Below are positions 38,501 through 53,668 of a stretch of DNA of 64,000 nt, piece after piece. The stretch lies in NCBI RefSeq assembly GCF_001039355.2, contig NW_019775404.1, positions 205,188 to 269,187 on the forward strand, written 5' to 3'. The stretch's first letter is position 1, and each line of letters begins with the position of its first letter. The notes beneath the pieces were generated by a model, which searched no databases, was not told where the DNA came from, and worked only from the letters and a program-made list of their open reading frames with translations. The position numbers were made by a program, and so were the translations under genes. Origin of the DNA: Lingula anatina. Taxonomy: Eukaryota; Brachiopoda; Lingulata; Lingulida; Lingulidae.

Positions 38501-40731
38501 TACGTGTAGTCAGATGGCAAGGATTTGTTCCTCTTAGGTTTGGGTGGCCTAGGTGGAGTACCCACACTTTTGTAACGTGCCACTTTCCTGTGATGTGCAA
38601 GATATTCACAGTAAAAAAAACACATACAATCAGATGACTTAGAAGAAAATGAAACATTACATACTTTACCATTGCATACTTTATAATTCAAATGAGGATT
38701 TTTAATAAAAGGTGCTAGATAAAAATGATGATTAGAACTAACACTGTACAATAATTGAATTTTTTTTTAAATTACAGTGAAAAATGTCTATTCTAATTAG
38801 GATTTTTTTAGTTGTTCTTTATTCTTAAACCATGGGTTACAAGGTATACTACACACATCTGAAAATGTCCCAAAGTCATGTTATTAAAGGGATAATAACT
38901 ATTCCTTATAAATTTGGTGATACAATGTATCTATTTATAATGTAATATAGTAAAAGCTCAAATTGTTATTATTATTTTTTTACTTTAGAAATTATTCATT
39001 TTGCAAATAAACATCTTACCCAACTGGTAGAGGTGAAGAGGAGTCAACCTGCTCATACATTGCAGCCAGATTCTCCAGTTTCTTCACAGTATCCTTGTTC
39101 ACTATTAACTCTGGACAGCGATCTACAGGGGACAAATGTAGAACATTGGGCTTAACCTCATCTACGCTCTTGGTATGGCGGACATAAATCTGAGTCCTCA
39201 GAGGTAGCCTGAAACACGTGTCACTTGAACGAACAAGAACACAGTCTTCCATTACAATACCTGTAAATGACATTATTTCCCCAACCTTCAGATGTGTTTG
39301 CAAGGGGTCATCTTCAGCAGGTAGGTGGGGATCCTCTGATATGATTTTTACCGTAGCTGGAAAATGGTGCAACTTTGATCGGAAATTTCCAAGGGAGAAT
39401 TTAGAAGTTGATCTGTCTTCAATGGATTCACTCACTTTAAGATGGACAGATGTTGGTACCTGTATTTCTGTTATGACTTCTCCTGTCTGTTGATCAAGTT
39501 TCTGTATCCAGATGCACTCTACTTCTTCATCAGGACCACCCTCCTCTGGGCGGCTATAACACAGCTCATAACTCTTCACCCTTATACAGTCTCCTTGGTG
39601 GAAACCCTCCATCATTGGGGGCTCTGGGCATGCTGCCTCCATTACACGGAGGACACCTGTAGGCTTTGCATTTTGTAACCTTTCCATGGATTCATAGATA
39701 TTTTCAATCTGACTAAATTCTCCCAGATAGTCAGTTGGAATGAGGAAAACCATGTCTCCTGACTGAGCTAATACCTTAGGGATATTTGGAACCAAATCAT
39801 GCATCAATAAGTGAGTGCCAGGTTGGATGTTATTATTTTCCAAGACAGTTGTTGACTCATCCCATTCTGCTACTACCACATCTAAGGGCATAAACTGTAC
39901 ATTCTTTGACACAAATTCTTCCAGAGGATAATAAGTGATACTTGATCCACCATACATGCTCTCTCTAGGACTGACCTCTATACCTAAATCCAATGGTATC
40001 AGCACTGTTTCACCTGGGCTCTCACGAGGGCTGGCATTAACCACAAACCTGGGTTCTTCCATCCAGATGTCATCAGCATAATTTGCAGGCAGATTTGGTA
40101 TCCCTTTCTTTGCACTCAACACCCCTGGTGCTAGTCTCAGTCTTCTTTTGTGGGGTAGATTTTCTACCATTTGTTTTACAGTGAAGTACTCACCAGTGTC
40201 CACCTCTGCAAAATTACCAATGCAGTACTCTGGTAGTTGTACTAGCTTTGACTTGCGTATGAGCAAACATTCAAGAAACTTTTCGCCGTTCAATTTTAAA
40301 ACTCTTATGAGTTTGAGTTGTTCTCCCGCCTCAAATACACTAACCCCATCTTCTGCGTAGGCCAATCTGGCTCTCACAACAAACGGACGTTCATTTATCA
40401 AGTCTGCAACTGTTTTGTAAGAGTACTGGTAATTATCGTGAAATGGCAAAACTCTAAATTTAGCAGGGTGGCAGGTCGGTAAGGAAAAATGTATCGTCTT
40501 CCCATCCACTTGGCAATTCATCGTCACTTCATTGCGTTCTACCTCCACTTTGTTCAGCATGTAAACATCCCCGTTTGAAATATCTAGTTCAGAATACACT
40601 CCCTGTGTCACTTTTACCATCTGCGGCAGAGCATGAAACTCGACAAAATCTTTCAAAGAAAAAACATCTTCGACAAATGTATCATCCTCCCAATAATCTG
40701 AGATGTCGTCGTCTTCGCCCCCCTCCGCCAT
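35589..40731 (-). CDS. THEMIS-like adaptor: two CABIT domains, PPRPPK motif and SAM domain
   Basis: The exons 39020-40731, 38469-38587, 38148-38195 and 35589-35860 join in phase (2, 1, 1) to about 716 residues. Exon 1 alone encodes both CABIT domains: the first from about residue 28 (DFVEFHALPQMVKVTQGVYS), the second from about 265 (YYPLEEFVSKNVQFMPLDVV). Exon 2 carries PPRPPKPKRNK at about residues 582-592, the proline-rich sequence by which THEMIS binds GRB2. Exon 3 gives a short acidic stretch with NYDDVF. Exon 4 encodes a C-terminal SAM-like domain (GLSEGEIAKCVARKINGKKF). THEMIS and GAREM are GRB2-linked regulators of receptor-to-ERK signalling; vertebrate THEMIS has no SAM domain, while GAREM has one CABIT and a SAM. 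Weak points: the exon 2 donor is GTTGAC, a non-consensus site, and a 511-base gap lies in the last intron, so an exon could be missing. The ATG at 40731 has a good context (AAGATGG). Confidence 0.85.
36308..36525. mobile_element. Palindromic MITE, copy 4, in the last intron of the THEMIS-like gene
   Basis: Same family: begins GTTCCCATACCTAGATCAAT, arms TTTCTCACTAAATTGCTTTC and a matching complement, ends GGGTATGGAAATGGTCCCTA. The centre is shortened relative to copies 1-3. Confidence 0.85.
37381..37891. other. Assembly gap (511 N) in the last intron of the THEMIS-like gene
   Basis: Unknown sequence. The flank at 37900-38045 is GC-rich and hairpin-forming (GTACCGCCAGCG with CGCTGGTGGTAC; tandem CCGGCGG units), which may explain the gap. 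A missing exon cannot be excluded, although exon phases close without one. Confidence 0.99.
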
Positions 40732-41160
40732 CTTAGTAGTGAAACAACGTACATGTAAGTAATTTTTTCATGCAGACCAAGCATAACATACATGTAGATC
40801 TAGGTCCAAGACAGCTGACAACAATCATATGACAACTGGATGACAAATGTAGCGTCATGGCGGTTATTTGAAACTTTTCAGTGGAGTCCGCGTCACGAAG
40901 TAGCGCCGTTTCGGAACATTTGACGTAAAAAAAACAGTACCTTGGCTACCTTGACTGACAAAGCGAAAGTAGTCCAATAACAATTACTTCCTCGTTCAAA
41001 ACGAGGCTCTATGAACTTTCAGGCGGGATTGATCGTTGGGACTTCGATCTTAAACCACCATTATGTATTGCGAAAAGAGAAATAAATTTGCAACCCTGAT
41101 ACAGAGAAATCATGTAAACGAAAACCACCATTTGAGACATTAGATTTTGTTTTTGTTTTA

Positions 41161-41355
41161 CAGTAGTAAATATAACAGGTGCGCTGAGTGCGCTAGCTGT
41201 GCTCATAGAAGTGTTGTGCTGAACAAAGTGTGCCTTATAACTATCAAGGTCAAGGCTAAACCCAAGCACATTGTTGAAAGTGGACAACTTCTCAATTTTA
41301 TATGCAGTCAGTTTGAAGATGAACTAAAGCAGTTAACTGTGATCTATCAGCGCGG
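41161..41355 (+). other. Orphan exon-like segment between the THEMIS-like gene and TGS1
   Basis: A strong acceptor (TTTTTGTTTTACAG, ending 41160) and a strong donor (CGCG|GTAAGT at 41355/41356) bound about 195 bases that are open in one frame. It would encode a Cys-rich start (CAECASCAHR) and then KVKAKPKHIVESGQLL and FEDELKQLTVIYQR. I do not recognise it. It does not fit the TGS1 frame through any acceptor I can see before 42439. It may be an untranslated TGS1 exon, or an exon of another plus-strand transcript. Confidence 0.35.
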
Positions 41356-41856
41356 TAAGTTTGTTTCAGAGAATTGCTAGAGTTTTAAAACATGAAAAAG
41401 CTCAAAATTCGCGTCAGATGAGATATTTGCTACGAATGCAATGAGTGAGTCTGTAGGCTTTATGAGCAGGCTCAACCCGAATTTAGACCATTAATTGCGA
41501 GTGCTAACTGTAGTTACAAAGCAAGTGGAATATAAACGTGTTACACATATTTAACTGCATTTAATATTTTAAAGGTACATACGAACCGAGCATCGTTGGA
41601 GCGTGGATTCCCAGTAACACATGTAAACCACTTCTACTAGTTTCTTTTATGACTCAAATAAATTCGACATGCCAAGGGATAAAATGAATCGATCACTTGA
41701 TCAGCCATAAAAGAGCTTTAGACTGCTCCTTTCTTTAAATTTTTGGTCAGAAATTTAACCATCTTTCGGACCTACTTTTCTGCCCCATTGGCATATACAG
41801 CATATAGAATACTAGCAGAAAAATCCATTCAAACATCATTTTCGGGTAAAATTAAA

Positions 41857-42124
41857 CAGGGCCGTAGCCTGAGCAGAATGCCAGGGGGGGCAGTAAGCGG
41901 ACACAAGGGGGCGAAGCCCCCGAGGGGGGAGGGAGTGTCCCCCTCCCACGGTGTGGAAAATTTTTAAAAACTGTTTGTATAATACTGCATTCTGGTGCAT
42001 TTAACATGAGTGTATTTTTTCACAGAATTGATACCAATGTTGCAATTATTATTTTTTACCTTTGCGATTATTTTTTTTTGCACCTCAAATCCCAGGGGGG
42101 GCAACTGCCCCCCCTGCCCCCCTG
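41857..42124. mobile_element. MITE with CAGGG...CCCTG ends between the THEMIS-like gene and TGS1
   Basis: It begins CAGGGCCGTAGCC and ends CCTGCCCCCCTG, with G- and C-runs near both ends and an AT-rich middle. TTAAA flanks both sides. The ends resemble non-autonomous hAT or, with the TTAA flank, Kolobok/piggyBac-type elements. No coding capacity. Confidence 0.6.
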
Positions 42125-42438
42125 TTAAACAATGCCTTTTGGTAATTCTCTTAGTTGTCCTACTTGAAACTATATGCTGGTATTTGGTTGGTTTTTGTGA
42201 CAAAAAATTGACTTTGTATGCATCTTTAAGCCGTAGTTCTTACTAGAACTTTAAAATATTTAAAGCTGAACAGAACCTGGCCATCGAGTTTGGGATGCTT
42301 CAACAGCACCACCAAAAACGTGTTCTTTGTTCATACTAGTTAACACTTGCATTAGAAGTAATGATCGAATCATTTTAATCCTTTTTTGTTAAGCAAATCA
42401 ACAACAACAACCAAGCTGTGTGGAGTGGCTACTTCAAG

Positions 42439-47880
<5,442 letters not shown>

Positions 47881-48403
47881 TGTAGATTTAGTTTTATACT
47901 TCAGACTGTTTAATTTTTAATGTGTACACAGTGCACTTTTTGAACAAATGGCAATCATTTTATACCTGCTAGTTTTTAGTATAATGTACAGATAGCGATG
48001 TCTGTGCGTGCAGCAATCACTTCCATCTGTCCATATTGCTGTAATTTGCACCAAAAATTATACAATTCACTAGGTAATGTTATCTGATGATTCATGCATT
48101 TATCTATTTGGTGAAGTTGCTTGATTGGATTTTTGAAAAAAGTTTTGCATATTTTTCTTTTTGGTTTTATTTTTTTTATTATTATTATTTTTTTTGGCAT
48201 GTTAGTTTTTGTTACCAGCAGGGTTGGAAACTCCTCTTAACATTCAACCAGACAGCAGGACAGGTTACTCTTGAAAGTTACCCGTCCTACCATAAACCAG
48301 CCTGTCCTCATAAAATCGACAGAACTATGATAATAGAATGCATGTATGACTAAATTTAATAATTCAAGACATTTTTGAATGTTGTTTTCTTTCAAACTTC
48401 ATA

Positions 48404-48409
48404 AATAAA
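48404..48409 (+). terminator. Candidate poly(A) signal of TGS1
   Basis: AATAAA about 520 bases after the TGS1 stop (47878-47880), before the AT-rich simple repeat at 48500. Likely but untested. Confidence 0.45.
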
Positions 48410-48507
48410 AGTCATAATACCAGTGCTGTCTTTATACCAAAGAATCAAATTAATTTTTATATTCAGTTATGGTCTGTACCCCCACCCATACATCATGGAT
48501 TGCAAAA

Positions 48508-48592
48508 AAAAAAAATAATAATAAAATAAAAATAAAATAGAAAAATAAAAATAAATAAATAAATAAATAAATAAAATAAAAAATAATAATAA
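48508..48592. repeat. A/T-rich simple repeat
   Basis: AATA/AAATA-type low-complexity sequence just after the 3' end of TGS1. Confidence 0.9.
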
Positions 48593-49058
48593 ACATATAT
48601 ATGCACCTTACCTAATATCTATTAAAACAAAATTATAGCAAAACCGTTTGCCAGAAACAAAATGCACAATACTGTAGTCAATACAGTCAGTACTGAAGAG
48701 CAAGTATTTTAATTTAACTGAAGTATCTACTTCACTGCAATTTTCATGAAAGGAGCATTAAAATTCAAAACTTAACTATCAAATCATTGGCATGGTAAGC
48801 AGGAAAATAGTATCAGTTTGGTGAATAAAATTGGTGAATGTCAACTGCAAGTCACAGTGCTTGTCCTGGCATATGAAAACTTCACTTTACCAAAGATCAA
48901 GTCATTTTGTTTGAATTGTTTTAACTCTTCAAAATATTAATTGAAAAACCCCTGCATTTACTCATGAGATTTTTGCTAAATAAATTCCCTTAATCATCTC
49001 CACCAGATGCACTGTAGTCATTATCATCCCTCTCTTCCATGTCTGAAAAATCTGACTC

Positions 49059-49523
49059 TTAGTCCAAGTCAACAGATTTTGTTGGCTGCTCACTTGGCAC
49101 CTGAACGCTGGTGCCCTCCCTTTTACCCTGCTCCACATCAACAATAATCTCCTCAAATGGGTCAACAGTACATTTGGGCTTGCATCTTTCCATGAAAGTT
49201 GGCCTTCTTCTTGCACCAGTGCACCACTGAGTTATTGCTGGTTTGGGATCAAATTCTTGAATTGTGCTTGAATGAAGGTGGATTGACATTAGCAGAGTCA
49301 TAGATGATGCTTTCAACTTGTTTCTCCATTGATTCTTGATCATCTTCATCTGGGAAAACCCACGTTCACACTCTACTGTACCAGCATGCAGTGACAGAAC
49401 TAAATCAACTAAACCTAATACATTTGAGCACCGCTCTCCATACAGCTCATTGATTTTGGTCCACGACATGCCATGCACCTTGTATTTCATTTGCAAAACA
49501 GTTAAAACATGAACTCTTACCAA
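49059..49523 (-). pseudogene. hAT transposase C-terminal fragment (ZNF862-like dimerisation region)
   Basis: 154 codons with the block LVDLVLSLHAGTVECERGFS, then QMKMIKNQWRNKLKASSMT and FDPKPAITQW. This is the hAT C-terminal dimerisation region as found in ZNF862/C17orf113-like proteins, where ECERGFS is diagnostic. The catalytic centre and the rest of the transposase are missing upstream, so this is a fragment, possibly the last exon of a decayed copy. It faces away from the zinc-finger hairpin at 49641-50068. Confidence 0.7.
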
Positions 49524-49640
49524 TACTGATCCTGTACACTCTTAATAATATATAGTTCTGTTAACCTTGAATATGCAACCTACTTTTTATACAGTAAATT
49601 CTTCAAAACTATCCATTCTGGCTCAATATTAAATGGATTA

Positions 49641-50068
49641 CAAATGCTTGGTAACATTGGTAATATGATAAAGAAGACAATGTGGCGAGCTAATATAGCG
49701 TACATTGTCTTCTACGTCTTTAGAAACACTACGAAAGTTTCTTGGCCTTCCTGAAAAAAATCATGAAAAGCGACCAGCGATGGAGGTCCGTAAAGACTAC
49801 AACCAAAATAAGCGGACGATTGTTCCAAGTTGGAAAGCAGAGTTTAGTTGGCTGATATGTAACGAAAACTGTCAAATTTTATATTGCAACACGTGCCGTT
49901 CAGTTTACGGCCCGCTTTCGTCAAGGAAGAACATTCCGGACAAATTTAACCGGTTTAAAAATGGACTCTTCATTAAAGGATGCCAAAATTTAAGGCACCG
50001 TGAATGTACGCTACATTAGCTCGCCACATTGTCTTCTTTATCATATTACCGATGTTACCTTGCATTTG
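49641..50068 (+). mobile_element. Hairpin (foldback) element carrying a TTF-type zinc-finger reading frame
   Basis: Two 66-base arms, 49641-49706 and 50003-50068, are inverted copies with about 4 mismatches; shared text includes AAGAAGACAATGTGGCGAGC. The 296-base interior holds one reading frame (49705-50019, 104 codons) with KRTIVPSWKAEFSWL, then C-N-T-C, then FKNGLFIKGCQNLRHRECTLH. This is the TTF-type finger that precedes the transposase in hAT elements and in ZNF862-like proteins. No transposase lies inside. The frame starts and ends inside the arms, so the arms and finger appear to be one unit. A hAT dimerisation fragment lies 120 bases to the left on the opposite strand. Confidence 0.7.
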
Positions 50069-50069
50069 A

Positions 50070-50279
50070 TTGGCTTATTGCAGCGAATCTTCCCGCGACA
50101 AAAGTCGGAAGTAGTCATTTAATGACGTATCAGCGACCTATATTCCCATATTTGGAATGTTCACATGACTTATTGGTTTATTGCAGTGAAATTTCCCCGC
50201 GGTAAAAGTCGGAAGCACTCGATGTAATGACGTATCTCTGACCTATTTTCCCATATTCGGAATGCTCATGTGATTTATA
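50070..50279 (+). repeat. Tandem duplication, two units of about 103 bases
   Basis: Units start at 50070 and 50173 with TTGG(C/T)TTATTGCAG. Both contain AAAAGTCGGAAG, AATGACGTATC and GACCTAT, and end in similar GGAATG(T/C)TCA text. They adjoin the right arm of the zinc-finger hairpin element and probably belong to the same or an older mobile element. Confidence 0.75.
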
Positions 50280-50433
50280 TTTTAAAAACACTTATATATA
50301 GGTAAATGTGTGAAAATCAAAATCAAGAAAGACGCGATGTTTCACGCTCAGATCTACTAACGACATCAAAGTGCGGCCCGACCACAGGACGGTCTCCAAA
50401 TTATTTTTACCCGTCCTTCATGAAATTAGACCG

Positions 50434-51690
50434 TCAAGGACGTTGGGACGGGCAGTTATTTCCAACTCTGGTTACCAGGATATCAAGACAACCAGTTTTC
50501 TTCTGATTTAGAGTCCAGGTAGTGATCCATGGGTCTAAGCTATAGGGCACACTTGTCACATCAATATCAGTGATCTCTTGGCCAGTAGTTGAGAAGAAAA
50601 TCTGTTTTGTTAAGAGCTGTTGGCCAAGTGAAAGATAATGTTTTTTATGGGGTCTTAATTGTGGTGACTCAACAACCTCATTAATTTTGCTTGTGGTAAA
50701 ATCTTCTATCCAGGTGAATAATCCAATGTGCCTATTTTTGACCTTTAATTTTTCTGAATGTGTACATTTCAATATATTCTTGAATGATGTGACATTTTCC
50801 TTGGCTCTACCCAGATTTGATTCACTTCTTACTGACCATAATTTTTTACATGCATGAATCTGTCTATAATCAGCAGAAAGCAATCTCAAAACAAAGAGGA
50901 TGCTTTATACTCATGGACAAGCTGTTATGCATCTCGAATTCAACCTCCTTGTTTCTCCTTATACTAATAGTTTATTAAGACCAACATTGTTTTCTGGCTT
51001 TTTCTTTTATCTTTGATGTATTTTATTCTCAAAGTGGTTTTCTGTGAGGGTTTTTGCCTTACACCTGTCTGGGCTGGATGAAGGACAATGCAGTCTTCTA
51101 GTTCTGCTCAATTATGGGGTAGGCAGGACTTGCCCAATCTGACCTATAGGACTGCTTCTTCTGGTCTGGATACATTAAAAAGTTGTCTCTCTTGCTGAAA
51201 AGACTGCCAAATATATGCTGAAAGCTGACTGCCATTGGACAAAGGTGATGGGGGCATTTTTTCTGGACTGGTTCCAGTATCATGTGGAGATTACCATCAG
51301 CATCTGATTTACGTTTTTGGACAAATTGTTTTTCTGGTAAGGGGTCATTGAGACTGAGTGTATTGGAATTTTTGAAAAGGAGATCCTTCAAAAAATTCAT
51401 TTGTCTTCTTTAGTCCATTATCCTCCATGTTCTTTTATATCAAAGATAAATGTTGCTTTCTTGCACTGCCTTTCTCTCTTATCTTTAGTATATTTTATTC
51501 TTGAAGCCATTTTCTATAAGGATCATTGCCTTATACCTGTATGGACTGGATGAAGGACAATGCAGTGTTTAAGTTCATCCCAATTATGGGGTAGGCAGGA
51601 ATTATGGGGTAGGCCCAATCTGACCTCCTACAGGATTGCTACTACTGGTCTGGGTACATGAAAAAGTGCCTCTCTTAGTTTTGATTTGAT
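50434..51690 (-). repeat. Repeat-derived region with a direct duplication (about 50995-51190 and 51468-51675)
   Basis: Two stretches of about 200 bases share TTTATTCT, GCCTTA(C/T)ACCTGT, GGATGAAGGACAATGCAGT and AATTATGGGGTAGGCAGGA. Unit spacing is about 475 bases. Two minus-strand open stretches (50434-50889, 151 codons; 51098-51400, 100 codons) cover parts of it, but their products match nothing I know and each is bounded by stops. Best read as decayed transposon sequence. Confidence 0.5.
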
Positions 51691-51959
51691 CTAATTGATA
51701 CTTAAAATGTGAATTAAAAGTCTATGGAGTCTTACTAACTAGTTGGTAGCATTTGTACTGCCAAACTCTTGCAACCTGGACACAGGGATCGGCTCTTCTG
51801 GCCTAATGCCATAAGCTTTCCAGCAGCAAATCCCCTCCTGAGGAAATTCAAAGTTTTGAAATGAGCTTACTCCAGTCCACTGACAGGGTTAACTTAATAC
51901 ACCACTGGGTAGCAGCCATGAGCACCAGAAGACCAAAGAGCAATGTACATTTGTTGGGC

Positions 51960-52480
51960 ACTGGTAACATTATGCCTCTTTAGCAGAGGTGCAGCGTTGG
52001 ACCCAGTGGATCATTTGCCCTTCTTTGGTGCTGGTTTCAGTGGAGAAGCTTTCAAAACCCCCCTGTCTCTCTTTACATTTCTGAAGCCTTACTGAGACAC
52101 TGTTCTAGTGAGCATACCCATTTGGTCAACATCTCTTTGAGGACCCTCTTGTATGTAAGATCCACCATTAGCTTCACAGAAATTAATGTGCTCTTGAATT
52201 TACTGTGCCGCAATGGCAAGCCCAAATTGAGAGAAAGCTTGTCTTCATCAATGGCAGTGTCCTGAGGTGACTCTTAATGTACAGAGGGGTAACTCTTGAA
52301 GTTCTCAGTATTTTTGATTTGAAGAGAGACCTCAGGCATTCTGCCTTTTTGCTGACTCTGTCACTAGCTGGATGTTTAGCAGCAAGTTTTGGTAGAGGTG
52401 CAACATTAGACCCAGTGGGCCTTTTGAACTTCTTCTTTGGAAGGGGTTTTAGTGGGTAAGCTTCCCCCCATCTCTCTTCA
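51960..52480 (-). repeat. Diverged direct duplication within the transposon-rich region
   Basis: About 51975-52080 and 52385-52480 are diverged copies: both read GGTGCA(G/A)C, then A(C)CCAGTGG, then TTCTTTGG, then GTGG(A/G). On the minus strand both can be read as PLKP.PKK followed by TGSN.APL. One copy lies in a 155-codon open stretch (52183-52650), the other is interrupted. Unidentified. Confidence 0.45.
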
Positions 52481-52787
52481 CCATATATATATAGGTTTTT
52501 TTTTTTTTTGTTATATTCTTTACGCTGAATTGGCTGTGTGGACAACCGCATGCCCATACTTAATGTCAATGTACCAAACAAGGTATCTGGGTAACTTGCA
52601 TGTTGGATCAGACAAGATCCTGTCTGCACCCTGCCAAGTGGAAGATCCACTTCCGGATGGGTTTCCTGTAGTAAATACTCCAGTGCATAAACCAGATGGT
52701 ACTAGAAGTATTCTAACTTGTGCCTCAATATCCAGTATCCTCCTGGATACTAAGCAAAAATATAACAAATATTATTTTAAAACTTAC

Positions 52788-53460
52788 CAAGCATTGCCCA
52801 TGGGGTTGGCTTCCCAACAATTCTTCTGCCCTCTCAAGAGCAACTTCACTAGAAGTAGGAAGATCAAATTCTTCAAGAAGTTGCTCTTCATTTGTTTCCA
52901 GTGAAGCTGCTGCTTTGTCAAGCAACTTTTTGAGGTATATGGTGTTGGTCTTCACCATACCTTTTAGCACCTCAACTTCAGTGAGCATTTTCTTCATGCT
53001 GAAATGGGGGGAAAAATGTCAAATATCCCATCTGAACCCTGCCAAGTGGAAGATCCACTTCCGGCCTGGGTTCCTGTAGTAATTACTCCATTGCCGCCCC
53101 TTTCTTCTTTTTCAGTTGTAATATTTCAGATTGTGCGGTGACGGGTATTCTGTAATGAAGGACAAGTTTATTTAATCTAATTCTTCTAATATTTTATCTA
53201 CTAAATATGCTTATGTAGTATAAAATGAACGTACGGGGGTATATATTATATTTTAAAGAATATTCAAAGCAGTACATACTTTTCTTGTAATATGGCAGTA
53301 TACACAGGCTTTCTTTTCCTGTCAGAAGCAGATTTGGCCTTTGACACAATCATTGCCATAACTGGTGCAGGGGAGAATTTTTTTACCCTCTTGGTTTGTG
53401 CCACTGTTGTGGCAAACTGGTGGTTGACAGTTCCGCTGGCACCTCCTTCAGTCCATATTG
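52788..53460 (-). CDS. Two spliced exons of an unidentified gene or transposon
   Basis: Exon A (about 53280-53460) ends ATTACAAGAAAA|GTATGT. Exon B (52788-52998) begins after TTTCAG and ends CTTG|GTAAGT, and the two join in phase. The product reads VNHQFATTVAQTKRVKKF, a Lys-rich stretch, then MKKMLTEVEVLKGMVKTNT, a helical stretch, and EQLLEEFDLPTSSEVALERA. The last part faintly resembles the DUF4806 region of BEN/transposon-linked proteins (a guess). Neither end of the gene is visible. A short direct repeat (GCCAAGTGGAAGATCCACTT) occurs on both sides of exon B, at about 52630 and 53040. Confidence 0.35.
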
Positions 53461-53668
53461 CTGGTAGTGTGCACAAGACCAATAATGTGGGAACAATCAC
53501 CACTCAGGTGGGGCGGGCCATACCTGGTCCGTGGACTAAGCGACCTGTGCCCCTGATGTCTTATAATATCACGACTTGATGTTCGTGTATTCCCGATGCA
53601 GAGACCGGGATGTAATGTTTGCATTGTTGACTTCGATGTTCATGATGACACACAAGATAGTACAAGCG

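Larger units (their letters stand above)
40732..42438. promoter_or_regulatory. Divergent upstream region shared by the THEMIS-like gene and TGS1
   Basis: The two genes are head-to-head with 1.7 kb between start codons. It contains the orphan exon-like segment (41161-41355) and the CAGGG MITE (41857-42124). No TATA box stands out. Whether one bidirectional promoter serves both is untested. Confidence 0.4.

Noticed and set aside
48962-49216. 84-codon minus-strand frame overlapping the hAT fragment
   Set aside because: Shadow of the hAT C-terminal frame in another phase.
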